Assembly (NCBI RefSeq): GCF_000401215.1
Contig: NZ_ASRV01000091.1
Span: 1 to 64,000 of the forward strand
Origin: Clostridium sartagoforme AAU1
Lineage (GTDB): Bacteria > Bacillota > Clostridia > Clostridiales > Clostridiaceae
DNA: 64,000 nucleotides
Direction of reading: 5' to 3'
The notes beneath the pieces are model-generated. The model was not told the DNA's origin and made no database searches. It saw only the letters and a list, made by a program, of their open reading frames with translations. Positions within the stretch are counted from its first letter, which is position 1. Every line of letters begins with the position of its first letter. The translations under genes and the position numbers were made by a program. This document shows positions 27,085 through 34,950 of this stretch, one piece after another.

Positions 27085-27116
27085 TTATGTAACGTATACA
27101 AGGGGGGAAGGCTTAT

Positions 27117-27572
27117 ATGGGAGACCAATCTAAATTTAAGAGCTTTATTGTAGAGGCTAAAAGAAATACATATGCTTCAGGAGCAAAAAAAGAAGAATCT
27201 TCTAGACCAAATTCTAAAGACTATGCTTACAAAAAATTTAATTATTACTATCTTGATAGTTTTGTTGGAAACAAAGATTTTATAGGTGAAGAATTGGTTT
27301 GGGATAATGAAAAAATTTGTTGGGGGATGAATTATAAAGGACAAGTTCTTGTTAAAGAAACTCCTTCTGGATTTAGTAAATTCTTAAAAGATGCTTTAAA
27401 AAAAGTATCTGATGATTGTCCATTTAGAGGACCTAGACATTTTGAGGATGAAGATTTTGTTTATGAATGTACTTGGGATGGTGATATTGCTTCTTTTAAT
27501 GGTGTTGAAGCAATATATCATAAAGGAACACAAATATTTAAACTTTATTTTCATGGAGGAAATCTTAAATAA
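27117..27572 (+). CDS. DUF5680-type protein, unknown function
   Basis: 151 aa soluble protein. Features such as FIVEAKRNTYASG, the Y/W-rich core (YYLDSFVGNKDFIGEELVW) and final YFHGG fit the DUF5680 family found in Firmicutes, whose role is unknown. ATG after AGGGGGGAAGG. It has its own promoter, with a CodY-like site, and a strong terminator. No membrane segment. Confidence 0.78.
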   Translation: MGDQSKFKSFIVEAKRNTYASGAKKEESSRPNSKDYAYKKFNYYYLDSFVGNKDFIGEELVWDNEKICWGMNYKGQVLVKETPSGFSKFLKDALKKVSDDCPFRGPRHFEDEDFVYECTWDGDIASFNGVEAIYHKGTQIFKLYFHGGNLK

Positions 27573-27586
27573 TAGCAAAAAAATTT

Positions 27587-27624
27587 AGGAAGTTTTGCAA
27601 GTATATATACTTGCAAAACTTCCT
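27587..27624. terminator. Bidirectional terminator, 38-bp perfect palindrome
   Basis: AGGAAGTTTTGCAAGTATA and its exact reverse complement back to back, between two convergent genes. Confidence 0.85.
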
Positions 27625-27644
27625 CTTTATTTTGTAAAACTTAT

Positions 27645-29375
27645 TTACACTGATTCCTCAACCTTTTTACCTAAGACTTGAATTCCTAAATAAACCGCTA
27701 TCACAGCTATTGGAAGTACTACATACCACTTTATTCCAAATCCTGCTGGAATATATCCAAACAAAATAGTTATTACTGCTATAAACAGTGAGTACCATAT
27801 TTGCGTATTTACATGAGCAATATGATTGCATCCAGATCCCATTGATGAAAGGATTGTTGTATCTGATATTGGCGAACAATGATCCCCAAAAATAGCACCC
27901 GTTAATACAGCACTTGTACTAACAATCACGTAACTCATATCTGGATTCATAGAATACGCTAATGGTATTGCTAGAGGCATTAATATTCCCATAGTTCCAT
28001 ATGCAGTTCCTGTAGCAAATGAAATAACTGCTCCTAATATAAATATTAAGCTTGGAAGTAAAAAGTTAGGTAATGAACCTGAAAGTAACGAAACTAAATA
28101 TTTAGCTGTTCCTAAATCCTTTATTACAGAGCTTAATGACCATGCTAATAATAATATTACACCTGTTATTAGTAGAGGTTTCATACCATCTATCCATGTG
28201 TCTATAGCTTCTGAAATAGTAAATATTTTCTTAGATACTCCCATTATTATAGATACAACGCTTGCTATTAAAGCTGATTGGAATAATGCAATTGATGCAT
28301 CCGATGCACTAAATGCCTCTTGTATAGCTTTGAATGATAGTGGTGAGCTGTTCATTATTTGCTGAAGAGCACTATCTTCTCCACCCATTATTGCAGAATA
28401 TCCACTAAAATAAAAACATATTAAAGCTGTAATAACTAATGTTCCTATAGGAATTATTGCATTCCATATACTTAACTCTACCCCTTCCTTTGGTTCAAGA
28501 TCATCATGATCCATATTAGAATCAACTGCGACCTCACTATCATTCTCCGAATTTAAACTTCTTCTTCTTGCAGCTACTTCTGCTTTATACATTGGCCCAA
28601 ACTCTTTTAATAATATTGAAGTGATAAATACAAAAACTAATATTAATATATTGTAAAATCTATAAGGTATAGTCTGTAAGAAGATTCCAAACGCATCAAC
28701 TTCTTTCCCTATACCATTTAAAAAAGCATCCTTTATTAATCCAACTTCTAATCCTATCCAAGTAGATACAATAGCTAATCCTGCAATAGGTGCTGCTGTT
28801 GCATCTATTATAAAAGCTAATCTTTCTCTTGATATTTTCATTTTATCTGCAACTGGTTTCATAATAGGTCCAACAATTAATGAATTAGCGTAGTCGTCAA
28901 AAAACACAGCTATCCCTAATAAAAGAGTTACTACTTGAGTACTTCTTGCAGTTTTGGCCTTTTTGGCTAATGCTTCTGCAACAGCTTTAGCACCACCCAT
29001 TTTAGCAACTAAATGAATAACTCCACCTATTACTAAAACCTGTAGTATTATTCCTGCATTCCAAGGATCTGCTAGAGAGTTTAAAGATCTAGATACTAAA
29101 TCTAAAAATGAATGAATAACAGCAGTAAAAAAAGATTTATCTACTAACTGTACTAAAAATGCTCCTGATAGTGTTCCTATGAATAAAGATATAATAACAT
29201 TCTTAGTTAAAAAGGCTAATACTATTGCAATAACTGGTGGTATTAAAGTTAAGAATCCATAATGATTAGCATTAGATGTAGCTGTATCTACTTCCGTTGC
29301 AAAAACTATAGATGTTGATTGTAATGTTAATATTATTGTAATCAATAATATTCTTAAGTTTCTTTTATTATTCAT
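27645..29375 (-). CDS. NhaC-family carrier, probable lysine transporter
   Basis: 576 aa from the ATG at 29375, preferred over the upstream TTG because AAGGAG would otherwise be inside the gene. About 11-13 membrane segments. NhaC signatures such as VFFDDYANSLIVGP and GDHCSPISDTTILSSMGS are visible. NhaC members exchange Na+ and H+, but the branch controlled by lysine riboswitches (YvsH/LysW) has been proposed to take up lysine, and a lysine riboswitch lies directly upstream here. A sodium/proton antiporter is the alternative. Confidence 0.85.
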   Translation of the reverse strand: MNNKRNLRILLITIILTLQSTSIVFATEVDTATSNANHYGFLTLIPPVIAIVLAFLTKNVIISLFIGTLSGAFLVQLVDKSFFTAVIHSFLDLVSRSLNSLADPWNAGIILQVLVIGGVIHLVAKMGGAKAVAEALAKKAKTARSTQVVTLLLGIAVFFDDYANSLIVGPIMKPVADKMKISRERLAFIIDATAAPIAGLAIVSTWIGLEVGLIKDAFLNGIGKEVDAFGIFLQTIPYRFYNILILVFVFITSILLKEFGPMYKAEVAARRRSLNSENDSEVAVDSNMDHDDLEPKEGVELSIWNAIIPIGTLVITALICFYFSGYSAIMGGEDSALQQIMNSSPLSFKAIQEAFSASDASIALFQSALIASVVSIIMGVSKKIFTISEAIDTWIDGMKPLLITGVILLLAWSLSSVIKDLGTAKYLVSLLSGSLPNFLLPSLIFILGAVISFATGTAYGTMGILMPLAIPLAYSMNPDMSYVIVSTSAVLTGAIFGDHCSPISDTTILSSMGSGCNHIAHVNTQIWYSLFIAVITILFGYIPAGFGIKWYVVLPIAVIAVYLGIQVLGKKVEESV

Positions 29376-29419
29376 ATTTTTCTCCTTCAATGTTTAAATA
29401 AATAATTAAAAAGCAGAAC

Positions 29420-29660
29420 AAAAAAAAGCCTTGAGTTTCACTCAAGGCTCTAATATACTCTAAATTCAAAAAGTAAAATTCCTCAAGCGATAGCTCATCA
29501 CAATAACAAAACTTGTGACAGTGTTACACATATTTTATGCAACCCCAGTAACATGATCTTAAAGCATCAATCATACACTTCGGCGATAATTCCTTTCCTA
29601 CTAAATCTAAGTGCTTACCTCATTAATAGTACTTTTAAGTATCGCTCCTCTACCCTTGTC
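29420..29660 (-). ncRNA. Lysine riboswitch (L-box)
   Basis: Minus strand, 5' to 3': AGAGGAGCGATACTT, AAAGGAATTATCGCCGAAG, TTACTGGGGTTGC, AACACTGTCACAAG and GTGATGAGCTATCGCTTGAG. These are the conserved core segments of the five-helix lysine aptamer, in order. They are followed by terminator AGCCTTGAGT / ACTCAAGGCT and seven or more T (29421-29449). Lysine binding should end transcription before the carrier gene. Confidence 0.93.
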
Positions 29661-29738
29661 TTTATTTATATTTATTTTATACAAATATTATATAATCATT
29701 AACTAACTAAAGCAACCATTAACCTATAATATATTATT

Positions 29739-30971
29739 TTATCTTGTTTCCATAAATGTTTCTATTTCTTCTATAGTCTTAATCATATCTTTAGTTAATA
29801 CTTCATTACCATTCTCAGTAATAAGAATATCATCTTCTATTCTTACTCCTATCTTCTCTTCTTCTATATATATTCCTGGTTCAACAGTATAGACCATGCC
29901 AGCTTCTAATATAACATCCCTATTTTCTAATTCTATATCATGTGTGTCCATGCCTAAGCTATGCCCTATACTATGATAATAAAACTTTGAAACTTCATCT
30001 TTATTGGTCATTAATCCAAGTGAAATACACTCTTCAGCAATCCATTCTCTTGCTTTACTATTTAACTCTAAAAAGCTTACTCCTGGTCTCATTTCTTTAA
30101 TAACTTTTTCATTTACTCTAAGAACCGCATTATATACTTCTTTTTGCCTTTCCGTAAACTTACCATTAACAGGGAATGTCCTTGATATATCTCCATTATA
30201 ATATTTATATTGAGCTCCTAAATCAAATAATATTAAATCTCCATTATTCAATTCTGAGTCATTATTTACATAATGCAAAACTGTTGCATTTTTCCCTGCG
30301 GCTGCAATAGTTTTAAAAGCAAAATCATTTACTCCATTTTTCTTACATATAAAATCAAAATATGCCTCTAGTTCATATTCCTTCATTCCAGATCTAGAAT
30401 TTTTCATTAATGTTTCTACACCTTCTATTGTAATTTCTATAGCTTTTCTAATTCTTTCAATTTCTTCTTCACTTTTTATGAGTCTTAAATTACCTATAAG
30501 CTTAAAAGAATTCTTTATGTTTAAGTTATAATACTTACTCTTAATTTCACTCGCATACTTATATGAGCTATTTTCTTTTTCTAAGTCTAAATAGATATTT
30601 ATTTCTTCATTATCCGAAATTATCTTATCTATAAAATTATTAAATTCACCTAAATATCTCACATCTTCTATATCACAAATTTCAGGTACCTCTTCTTTTC
30701 TTATAGTTTTACCTTCCCATTTCTCTACAATTGGGTCAACCTCTTTTATAAATAAATATTCTTTTATCTTACCACTAAATTTTGATAAGACTAAAATATG
30801 ATTTTCTTCATCTATCCCCGTTAAATAATAAAAGTTTCTGTTAGGTGTAAATTTATATTTTTCATCAGCAGTTTTTTTCGGGGCATTTCCAGCAAATAAT
30901 ATTAATAAGGAATTATCTTTAATTTTATTTAAAACCTTATTTCTATTACTTTTATAAAATTTCTTATTCAT
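29739..30971 (-). CDS. Aminopeptidase P (Xaa-Pro aminopeptidase), short form
   Basis: 410 aa M24 peptidase with a PepP-type N-domain (FAGNAPKKTADEKYKF...NFYYLTGIDE) and a catalytic domain with metal ligands in FDLGAQYKYYNGDISRT (two Asp), HSIGHSLGMDTHD (His), TVEPGIY (Glu) and RIEDDILI (Glu). It removes the N-terminal residue before proline. It starts 15 nt after pheB, so both are in one operon. It is a paralogue, not a duplicate, of the long form at 25-27 kb. Confidence 0.94.
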   Translation of the reverse strand: MNKKFYKSNRNKVLNKIKDNSLLILFAGNAPKKTADEKYKFTPNRNFYYLTGIDEENHILVLSKFSGKIKEYLFIKEVDPIVEKWEGKTIRKEEVPEICDIEDVRYLGEFNNFIDKIISDNEEINIYLDLEKENSSYKYASEIKSKYYNLNIKNSFKLIGNLRLIKSEEEIERIRKAIEITIEGVETLMKNSRSGMKEYELEAYFDFICKKNGVNDFAFKTIAAAGKNATVLHYVNNDSELNNGDLILFDLGAQYKYYNGDISRTFPVNGKFTERQKEVYNAVLRVNEKVIKEMRPGVSFLELNSKAREWIAEECISLGLMTNKDEVSKFYYHSIGHSLGMDTHDIELENRDVILEAGMVYTVEPGIYIEEEKIGVRIEDDILITENGNEVLTKDMIKTIEEIETFMETR

Positions 30972-30986
30972 AAATTAATGTCCTCC

Positions 30987-31427
30987 TTATTCCATTGCTA
31001 ATACCTTAACGCTAATTACATTAGGTAGTGCTCTTAAAGTATTTACTAAATGTTTTAAATCTTTTTTTACATTAGATATGTCAAGGGTTATAGTGACATT
31101 TGCAGCCATATTTATAGGTATATCTTGACTTATTGTTAATATATTTCCCTTATTAAAAGCAATACAATCTAAAACCTTAGATAAAGTTCCAGTTTCATGG
31201 GATAGTAATACAACTAATGTTATTTTCTTACTATGTATCCCTTCTGTCATTGGAAAAACATAATCTTTATATTTATAAAAGGTACTTCTACTTATCCCTG
31301 TTTGTTTCACAGCATCACTTATATCCTTTGCCTTTCCAGTAATAAGGTTTTCCTTAACTTCTAAAACTTTTTTAAAAACCTCCGGCAATACTCTCCCACT
31401 AACTATATAAAACTTTTCCGAAGACAT
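30987..31427 (-). CDS. pheB: ACT-domain protein PheB (UPF0735)
   Basis: 146 aa. The N-terminal half is helical with a helix-turn-helix-like segment (ISDAVKQTGISRSTFYKYKD). The C-terminal half is an ACT domain (TLVVLLSHETGTLSKVLDCIA), the amino-acid binding fold. Often annotated as PheB of phenylalanine metabolism, but its enzymatic role is doubtful; a small amino-acid responsive regulator is more likely. First gene of the operon with aminopeptidase P. Confidence 0.88.
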   Translation of the reverse strand: MSSEKFYIVSGRVLPEVFKKVLEVKENLITGKAKDISDAVKQTGISRSTFYKYKDYVFPMTEGIHSKKITLVVLLSHETGTLSKVLDCIAFNKGNILTISQDIPINMAANVTITLDISNVKKDLKHLVNTLRALPNVISVKVLAME

Positions 31428-31453
31428 AAAGTCACCTACCTTATATTAAAATT

Positions 31454-31490
31454 AAATAAGCTATATAATTAATAATTATATAGCTTATTT
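31454..31490. other. 17-bp perfect inverted repeat upstream of pheB
   Basis: AAATAAGCTATATAATT / AATTATATAGCTTATTT with a 3-nt loop, 27 nt before the pheB start. On the minus strand it would form a long leader hairpin near the ribosome binding site, or be an operator. It directly adjoins the shared 34-nt element. Confidence 0.55.
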
Positions 31491-31498
31491 AAAATAAA

Positions 31499-31532
31499 AT
31501 ATATATGTTTCAATTAATAATCTACATCATTA
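31499..31532. promoter_or_regulatory. 34-nt shared element, copy B
   Basis: Differs from copy A at 26947-26980 by only three bases. Located 72 nt upstream of pheB, the same distance as copy A from its aminopeptidase gene. Confidence 0.5.
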
Positions 31533-31688
31533 CTAAGTAATACTATTACAAGTTAACATTACTACTTAAGCAAAATTCAAAACATACATTGTTGAAACTT
31601 TTATATAAGTTTTTGAGACTCTACATAATATCATAAATTTAAAGTATAATTAAATTTATAATAAATATACTTAGATATCTACTATTAT

Positions 31689-31901
31689 TTATATATGAAT
31701 CTTATTTGATTTCTTTATTCTATTTATAAATATCTTTAAAAGCGAAATCAATATAGATATAACTCCCCCTAATGCAAAACACAGTTGAATGTTTCCTGTA
31801 AATAACCCTGCTAAAACTCCAAGTCCTACTCCATAAGCAAGAAACATAGTTAGTAATTTCAATTCCTCTTCTGACAAAAATAATTTGTCATTCCATTCCA
31901 T
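31689..31901 (-). CDS. Small two-helix membrane protein
   Basis: 70 aa with an acidic N-terminus (NDKLFLSEEELKLL) and two hydrophobic helices (about residues 19-36 and 40-60), then a basic end (RIKKSNKIH). GGGAGGGAAG precedes the ATG. It lies 118 nt downstream of spmB on the same strand. Unrecognised. Confidence 0.6.
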   Translation of the reverse strand: MEWNDKLFLSEEELKLLTMFLAYGVGLGVLAGLFTGNIQLCFALGGVISILISLLKIFINRIKKSNKIHI

Positions 31902-32019
31902 GTTTATACACTTCCCTCCTTCTTTCTATATTTTTATTATAAGATACTTTCATTAATAACTAGTTACAAAATTATTACGTATTGATTAAAATTTGTTAAT
32001 TATTTATTTAATAAATTCA

Positions 32020-32556
32020 CTACATTATAAATTTATTCACCAAGAAAATTGCAGCTATTATAGCTGTTAAATCAGCTAATATAGCAGCCCATAATGTATG
32101 CCTTATCTTCTTAATTTGAACTGCTCCAAAGTAAACTGTTATTGTGTAGAATATTGTTTCTGTTGTTCCCATAATAACTGAGGAAATTAATCCTATTGGT
32201 GTATCCGGTCCATGTGTTTTTAGTATATCAGTAAGAATTCCTATAGCTCCACTGCCTGATAAGGGCTTTACTAATACTAGTGGAACTACCTCCTTTGGCA
32301 ATCCAATTAACCCACCAATTGGTGCTACCATATTATTTAATATATCTAATAATTTTGCTTCCCTAAATATGTTCACGGCTATTATCATAGCTAATAAATA
32401 TGGAAATATGTTTAAACAAACCTTCAACCCATCTTTTGCTCCTTCTATAAACCATTCGTAGACTTTTCGTCCTTTAAACATTCCATAAGTAATGATTATA
32501 ATAACTATTATAGGAATTATACTTTTGGTTAAATATTGAAACATTTTATTATACAC
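32020..32556 (-). CDS. spmB: Spore maturation protein B
   Basis: 178 aa membrane protein with about five hydrophobic segments. Family-typical stretches: FIEGAKDGLKVCLNIFPYL, VKPLSGSGAIGILTDILK and GTTETIFYTITVYFG. SpmA and SpmB act together in the mother cell in spore core dehydration and heat resistance; Nucleoside_tran/gate fold. It begins 6 nt after spmA. Confidence 0.95.
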   Translation of the reverse strand: MYNKMFQYLTKSIIPIIVIIIITYGMFKGRKVYEWFIEGAKDGLKVCLNIFPYLLAMIIAVNIFREAKLLDILNNMVAPIGGLIGLPKEVVPLVLVKPLSGSGAIGILTDILKTHGPDTPIGLISSVIMGTTETIFYTITVYFGAVQIKKIRHTLWAAILADLTAIIAAIFLVNKFIM

Positions 32557-32562
32557 CTCCTA

Positions 32563-33138
32563 TTAAAAATATCTTTGTAATACTTTACAACAAATAACTC
32601 CCATTATAGCAGCAATAGTACTTGCTAGTACTGCTGGAAGTATTATTGAGCCTGGATTACTTGAGCCACAAGCAGCTCTTATTGATATTACTGTTGAAGG
32701 TACTAATTGTATACAAGCTGCATTTAGCACTAAAAATAATGACATGTCATCTGATGCTGTTCCTTTTTCCTTATTTAACCTGTCCATTTCTTGCATAGCT
32801 TTTATACCAAATGGTGTTGCTGCATTACCCAGCCCCATCATATTTGCTGTTATGTTCATAACTATTGCTCCTAATGCCTTTTCATCCTTAGCAGCCTCTT
32901 TAAAAATAAGCTTTAATATTGGTCTTAAAATCTTTGCAAGTTTATTCGTAAAACCACTTTTTTCTGCTACTTTCATTACCCCACACCAAAAACACATAAG
33001 TCCTACTAGCCCTAAAATTAATGAAACAGTTGAATCAGCAGAAGATATTATAGCTTTTGATATTACCTCTCCATTACCTGTTAACAATCCAATTAATACC
33101 CCTAAAAATATCATTCCAAACCAAATATAGTTTATCAA
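32563..33138 (-). CDS. spmA: Spore maturation protein A
   Basis: 191 aa from a TTG at 33138, chosen because AAGAGGTGAG lies just upstream; the ATG-started frame at 33168 adds ten residues that overlap this ribosome site. About five membrane segments, with MNITANMMGLGNAATPFGIKA, the SpmA gate-domain signature. Co-transcribed with spmB. The upstream 185 nt show no obvious sporulation promoter to my eye. Confidence 0.93.
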   Translation of the reverse strand: MINYIWFGMIFLGVLIGLLTGNGEVISKAIISSADSTVSLILGLVGLMCFWCGVMKVAEKSGFTNKLAKILRPILKLIFKEAAKDEKALGAIVMNITANMMGLGNAATPFGIKAMQEMDRLNKEKGTASDDMSLFLVLNAACIQLVPSTVISIRAACGSSNPGSIILPAVLASTIAAIMGVICCKVLQRYF

Positions 33139-33323
33139 AATCTCACCTCTTATAAATTGCTTAGGCATATTAAAATGAATAATAGACTAAAGATATTTTA
33201 CTATTGGTCTATCATTTATTTGATTTTGCCTTATACAATATATGCCTTGCATAAGGTATTTATTAGTGATAGGATAAATATATGTAATATTAATTATGTT
33301 TATATGCTTAAAGGAGACAAATT

Positions 33324-33509
33324 ATGAAAGAAGCAAACTTAAAACTAGCTCAACAAGATATAGATGATGCATTAAAAACAGTAGATGATATGGTAAGCGT
33401 CATCGATGGAGATGACCTTTCTAAAGATATCTTAAAGGAAAAGTTTCTTACATTAACAGAAAAGGTTCAAGAATTGGAAAGTATTTTAAAAACTGAAGGA
33501 ATTCTTTAA
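33324..33509 (+). CDS. Small acidic helical protein, unknown
   Basis: 61 aa, acidic, probably all-helical coiled coil (LKLAQQDIDDALKTVDDM...LSKDILKEKFLTLTEKVQELESI). AAAGGAGA site 7 nt before the ATG and a strong terminator after. Divergent from spmA. No recognised family. Confidence 0.65.
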   Translation: MKEANLKLAQQDIDDALKTVDDMVSVIDGDDLSKDILKEKFLTLTEKVQELESILKTEGIL

Positions 33510-33520
33510 TATTTATTATA

Positions 33521-33554
33521 AAAAAAACAACTTCGATAACGAAGTTGTTTTTTT
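33521..33554 (+). terminator. Intrinsic terminator after the 61-aa gene
   Basis: AAAAAAACAACTTC / GAAGTTGTTTTTTT with a 6-nt loop. The following stretch to 33737 holds no gene; 33648-33661 resembles a cre site but is not near any promoter. Confidence 0.85.
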
Positions 33555-33737
33555 ATGACTTATAACTCACATTTTTTTGATTAGATAACCCACTTCTAAT
33601 CTTAAGACCATACACTATCATACTTTCTCTTACACACAGTCGAAATTTGAAAACGTTTAATAATATATTGTCATAATTATACCATGATTTTCATCCGCTA
33701 GCAATACTTCAGAACAAAAAAGTATAAAGTTTACAAT

Positions 33738-33764
33738 TAAGGGGATATCTACGATATCCCCTTA
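33738..33764 (-). terminator. Terminator after the LacI-family regulator
   Basis: TAAGGGGATATC / GATATCCCCTTA, a 12-bp stem with a 3-nt loop, 7 nt past the stop. The T-tail is weak. Confidence 0.65.
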
Positions 33765-33770
33765 CTAATA

Positions 33771-34768
33771 CTATTTACAGCTTTCTCTTTCTATAAGCTC
33801 ATATTCAAGAATAAACTGTGATTCATCTAATTCCTTTTTGTTTAACATTTTTATAAGCATTCTCATAGCTACTGATCCCATATCATAACTTGGTTGTCTT
33901 ATAGTAGTTATTTTAGGATAGAAAACTGAAGAAACAGCATTGTCATTAAATCCTATAACGCTTACATCTTCTGGAACTTTTTTTCCACGCTCTCTTAGTG
34001 CATTTATTACACCCATAGCAATTTCATCGGATCCACATACTACTGCTTCATAAGCTTTATTGCTATTTTCGAAATATTCTACGGCCTCATACCCAGTCTT
34101 AACTTTTAATCCTTTTGTATATATTAAATCTTCATCTATACTGATATTTTTATCTCTTAGGGCATTTTCATAACCTATGTATCTATCACCCCAAGCATTC
34201 ATACTATCCTTTTTAGCACCAGCATATGCTATATTTTTTAAACCTTTGTTTATAAGATAATTTGTAGCTTCTTCTGAAGCTTTTATGTTATCTATTATTA
34301 CACTTGGTAAGCTTTCATCCTTATCTTTAGTTTCAACTAATACTGTAGTTAAATCTAATTCATTTATTATCTGTAAAGTTTCTTCTTGCAGTGATGAACT
34401 CATATATATAACTCCATCAACCATTTTCTCTTTAAGTACTCTTAAATATTCTTTTTCCTTTTCATCATCAAAGTCTGAATTACATAATATTACGTTATAA
34501 TCGTAAATATTAGCAACATCTTCTGCTCCTCTAACTATTTCAGGATAAAAACCACTTGAAATATCAGGAACTAAAATACCTACAGTTTTTGTTTTTTGCG
34601 TCTTTAAGCTTCTTGCTACTATATTAGGTCTATATCCTAGTTTTTTTATTGCATCTAAGACCTTTTTTTCGTATCCTCGTTTACAACATCTATGTCATTT
34701 AAAACTCTAGAAACAGTAGCAATTGAGACGCCCGCTTCTTTAGCAACATCTTTTATAGAAGTAGCCAT
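33771..34768 (-). pseudogene. ccpA: LacI-family regulator, CcpA-like, one-base frameshift
   Basis: The N-terminus (ATSIKDVAKEAGVSIATVS, then RVLND) is a LacI helix-turn-helix with the CcpA-type spelling, followed by the hinge and a periplasmic-binding-like domain ending ERESCK. The frame breaks at a run of seven T (34663-34669; A on the coding strand): one more A would restore TKKKVLDAIKKLGY and give 332 aa, the normal CcpA length. The rest is open without stops. CcpA controls carbon catabolite repression. If the break is real the cell would lack it, which makes a sequencing error likely. Its CcpA identity rests on HTH and length; another LacI member is possible. Confidence 0.85.
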
Positions 34769-34900
34769 ACCAACATCACTCCATTTTTATTATAATCTTT
34801 TCCTTATTCTACTATATATTATCTATATATTATACTATTTACAAATAATTAATACAATATTCAAGCTTTCTCTTTATAATAACTTACTATAATAGAGTTA

Positions 34901-34936
34901 AAAAGTTAGAAGTTTAGTAGAAACTTCTAACCTTTT
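34901..34936 (-). terminator. Intrinsic terminator after ileS
   Basis: GTTAGAAGTTT / AAACTTCTAAC with flanking A and T runs, 15 nt past the stop. Confidence 0.8.
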
Positions 34937-34950
34937 AATAAAATCTTTAC

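Noticed and set aside
33648-33661. cre-like TGAAAACGTTTAAT near the CcpA-like gene
   Set aside because: It lies between the 3' ends of two convergent genes with no promoter, so a regulatory role is unlikely.
34285-34500. 71-aa plus-strand frame across the ccpA-like gene
   Set aside because: Antisense to a clear LacI-family domain, no ribosome site; an artefact of AT-rich coding sequence.
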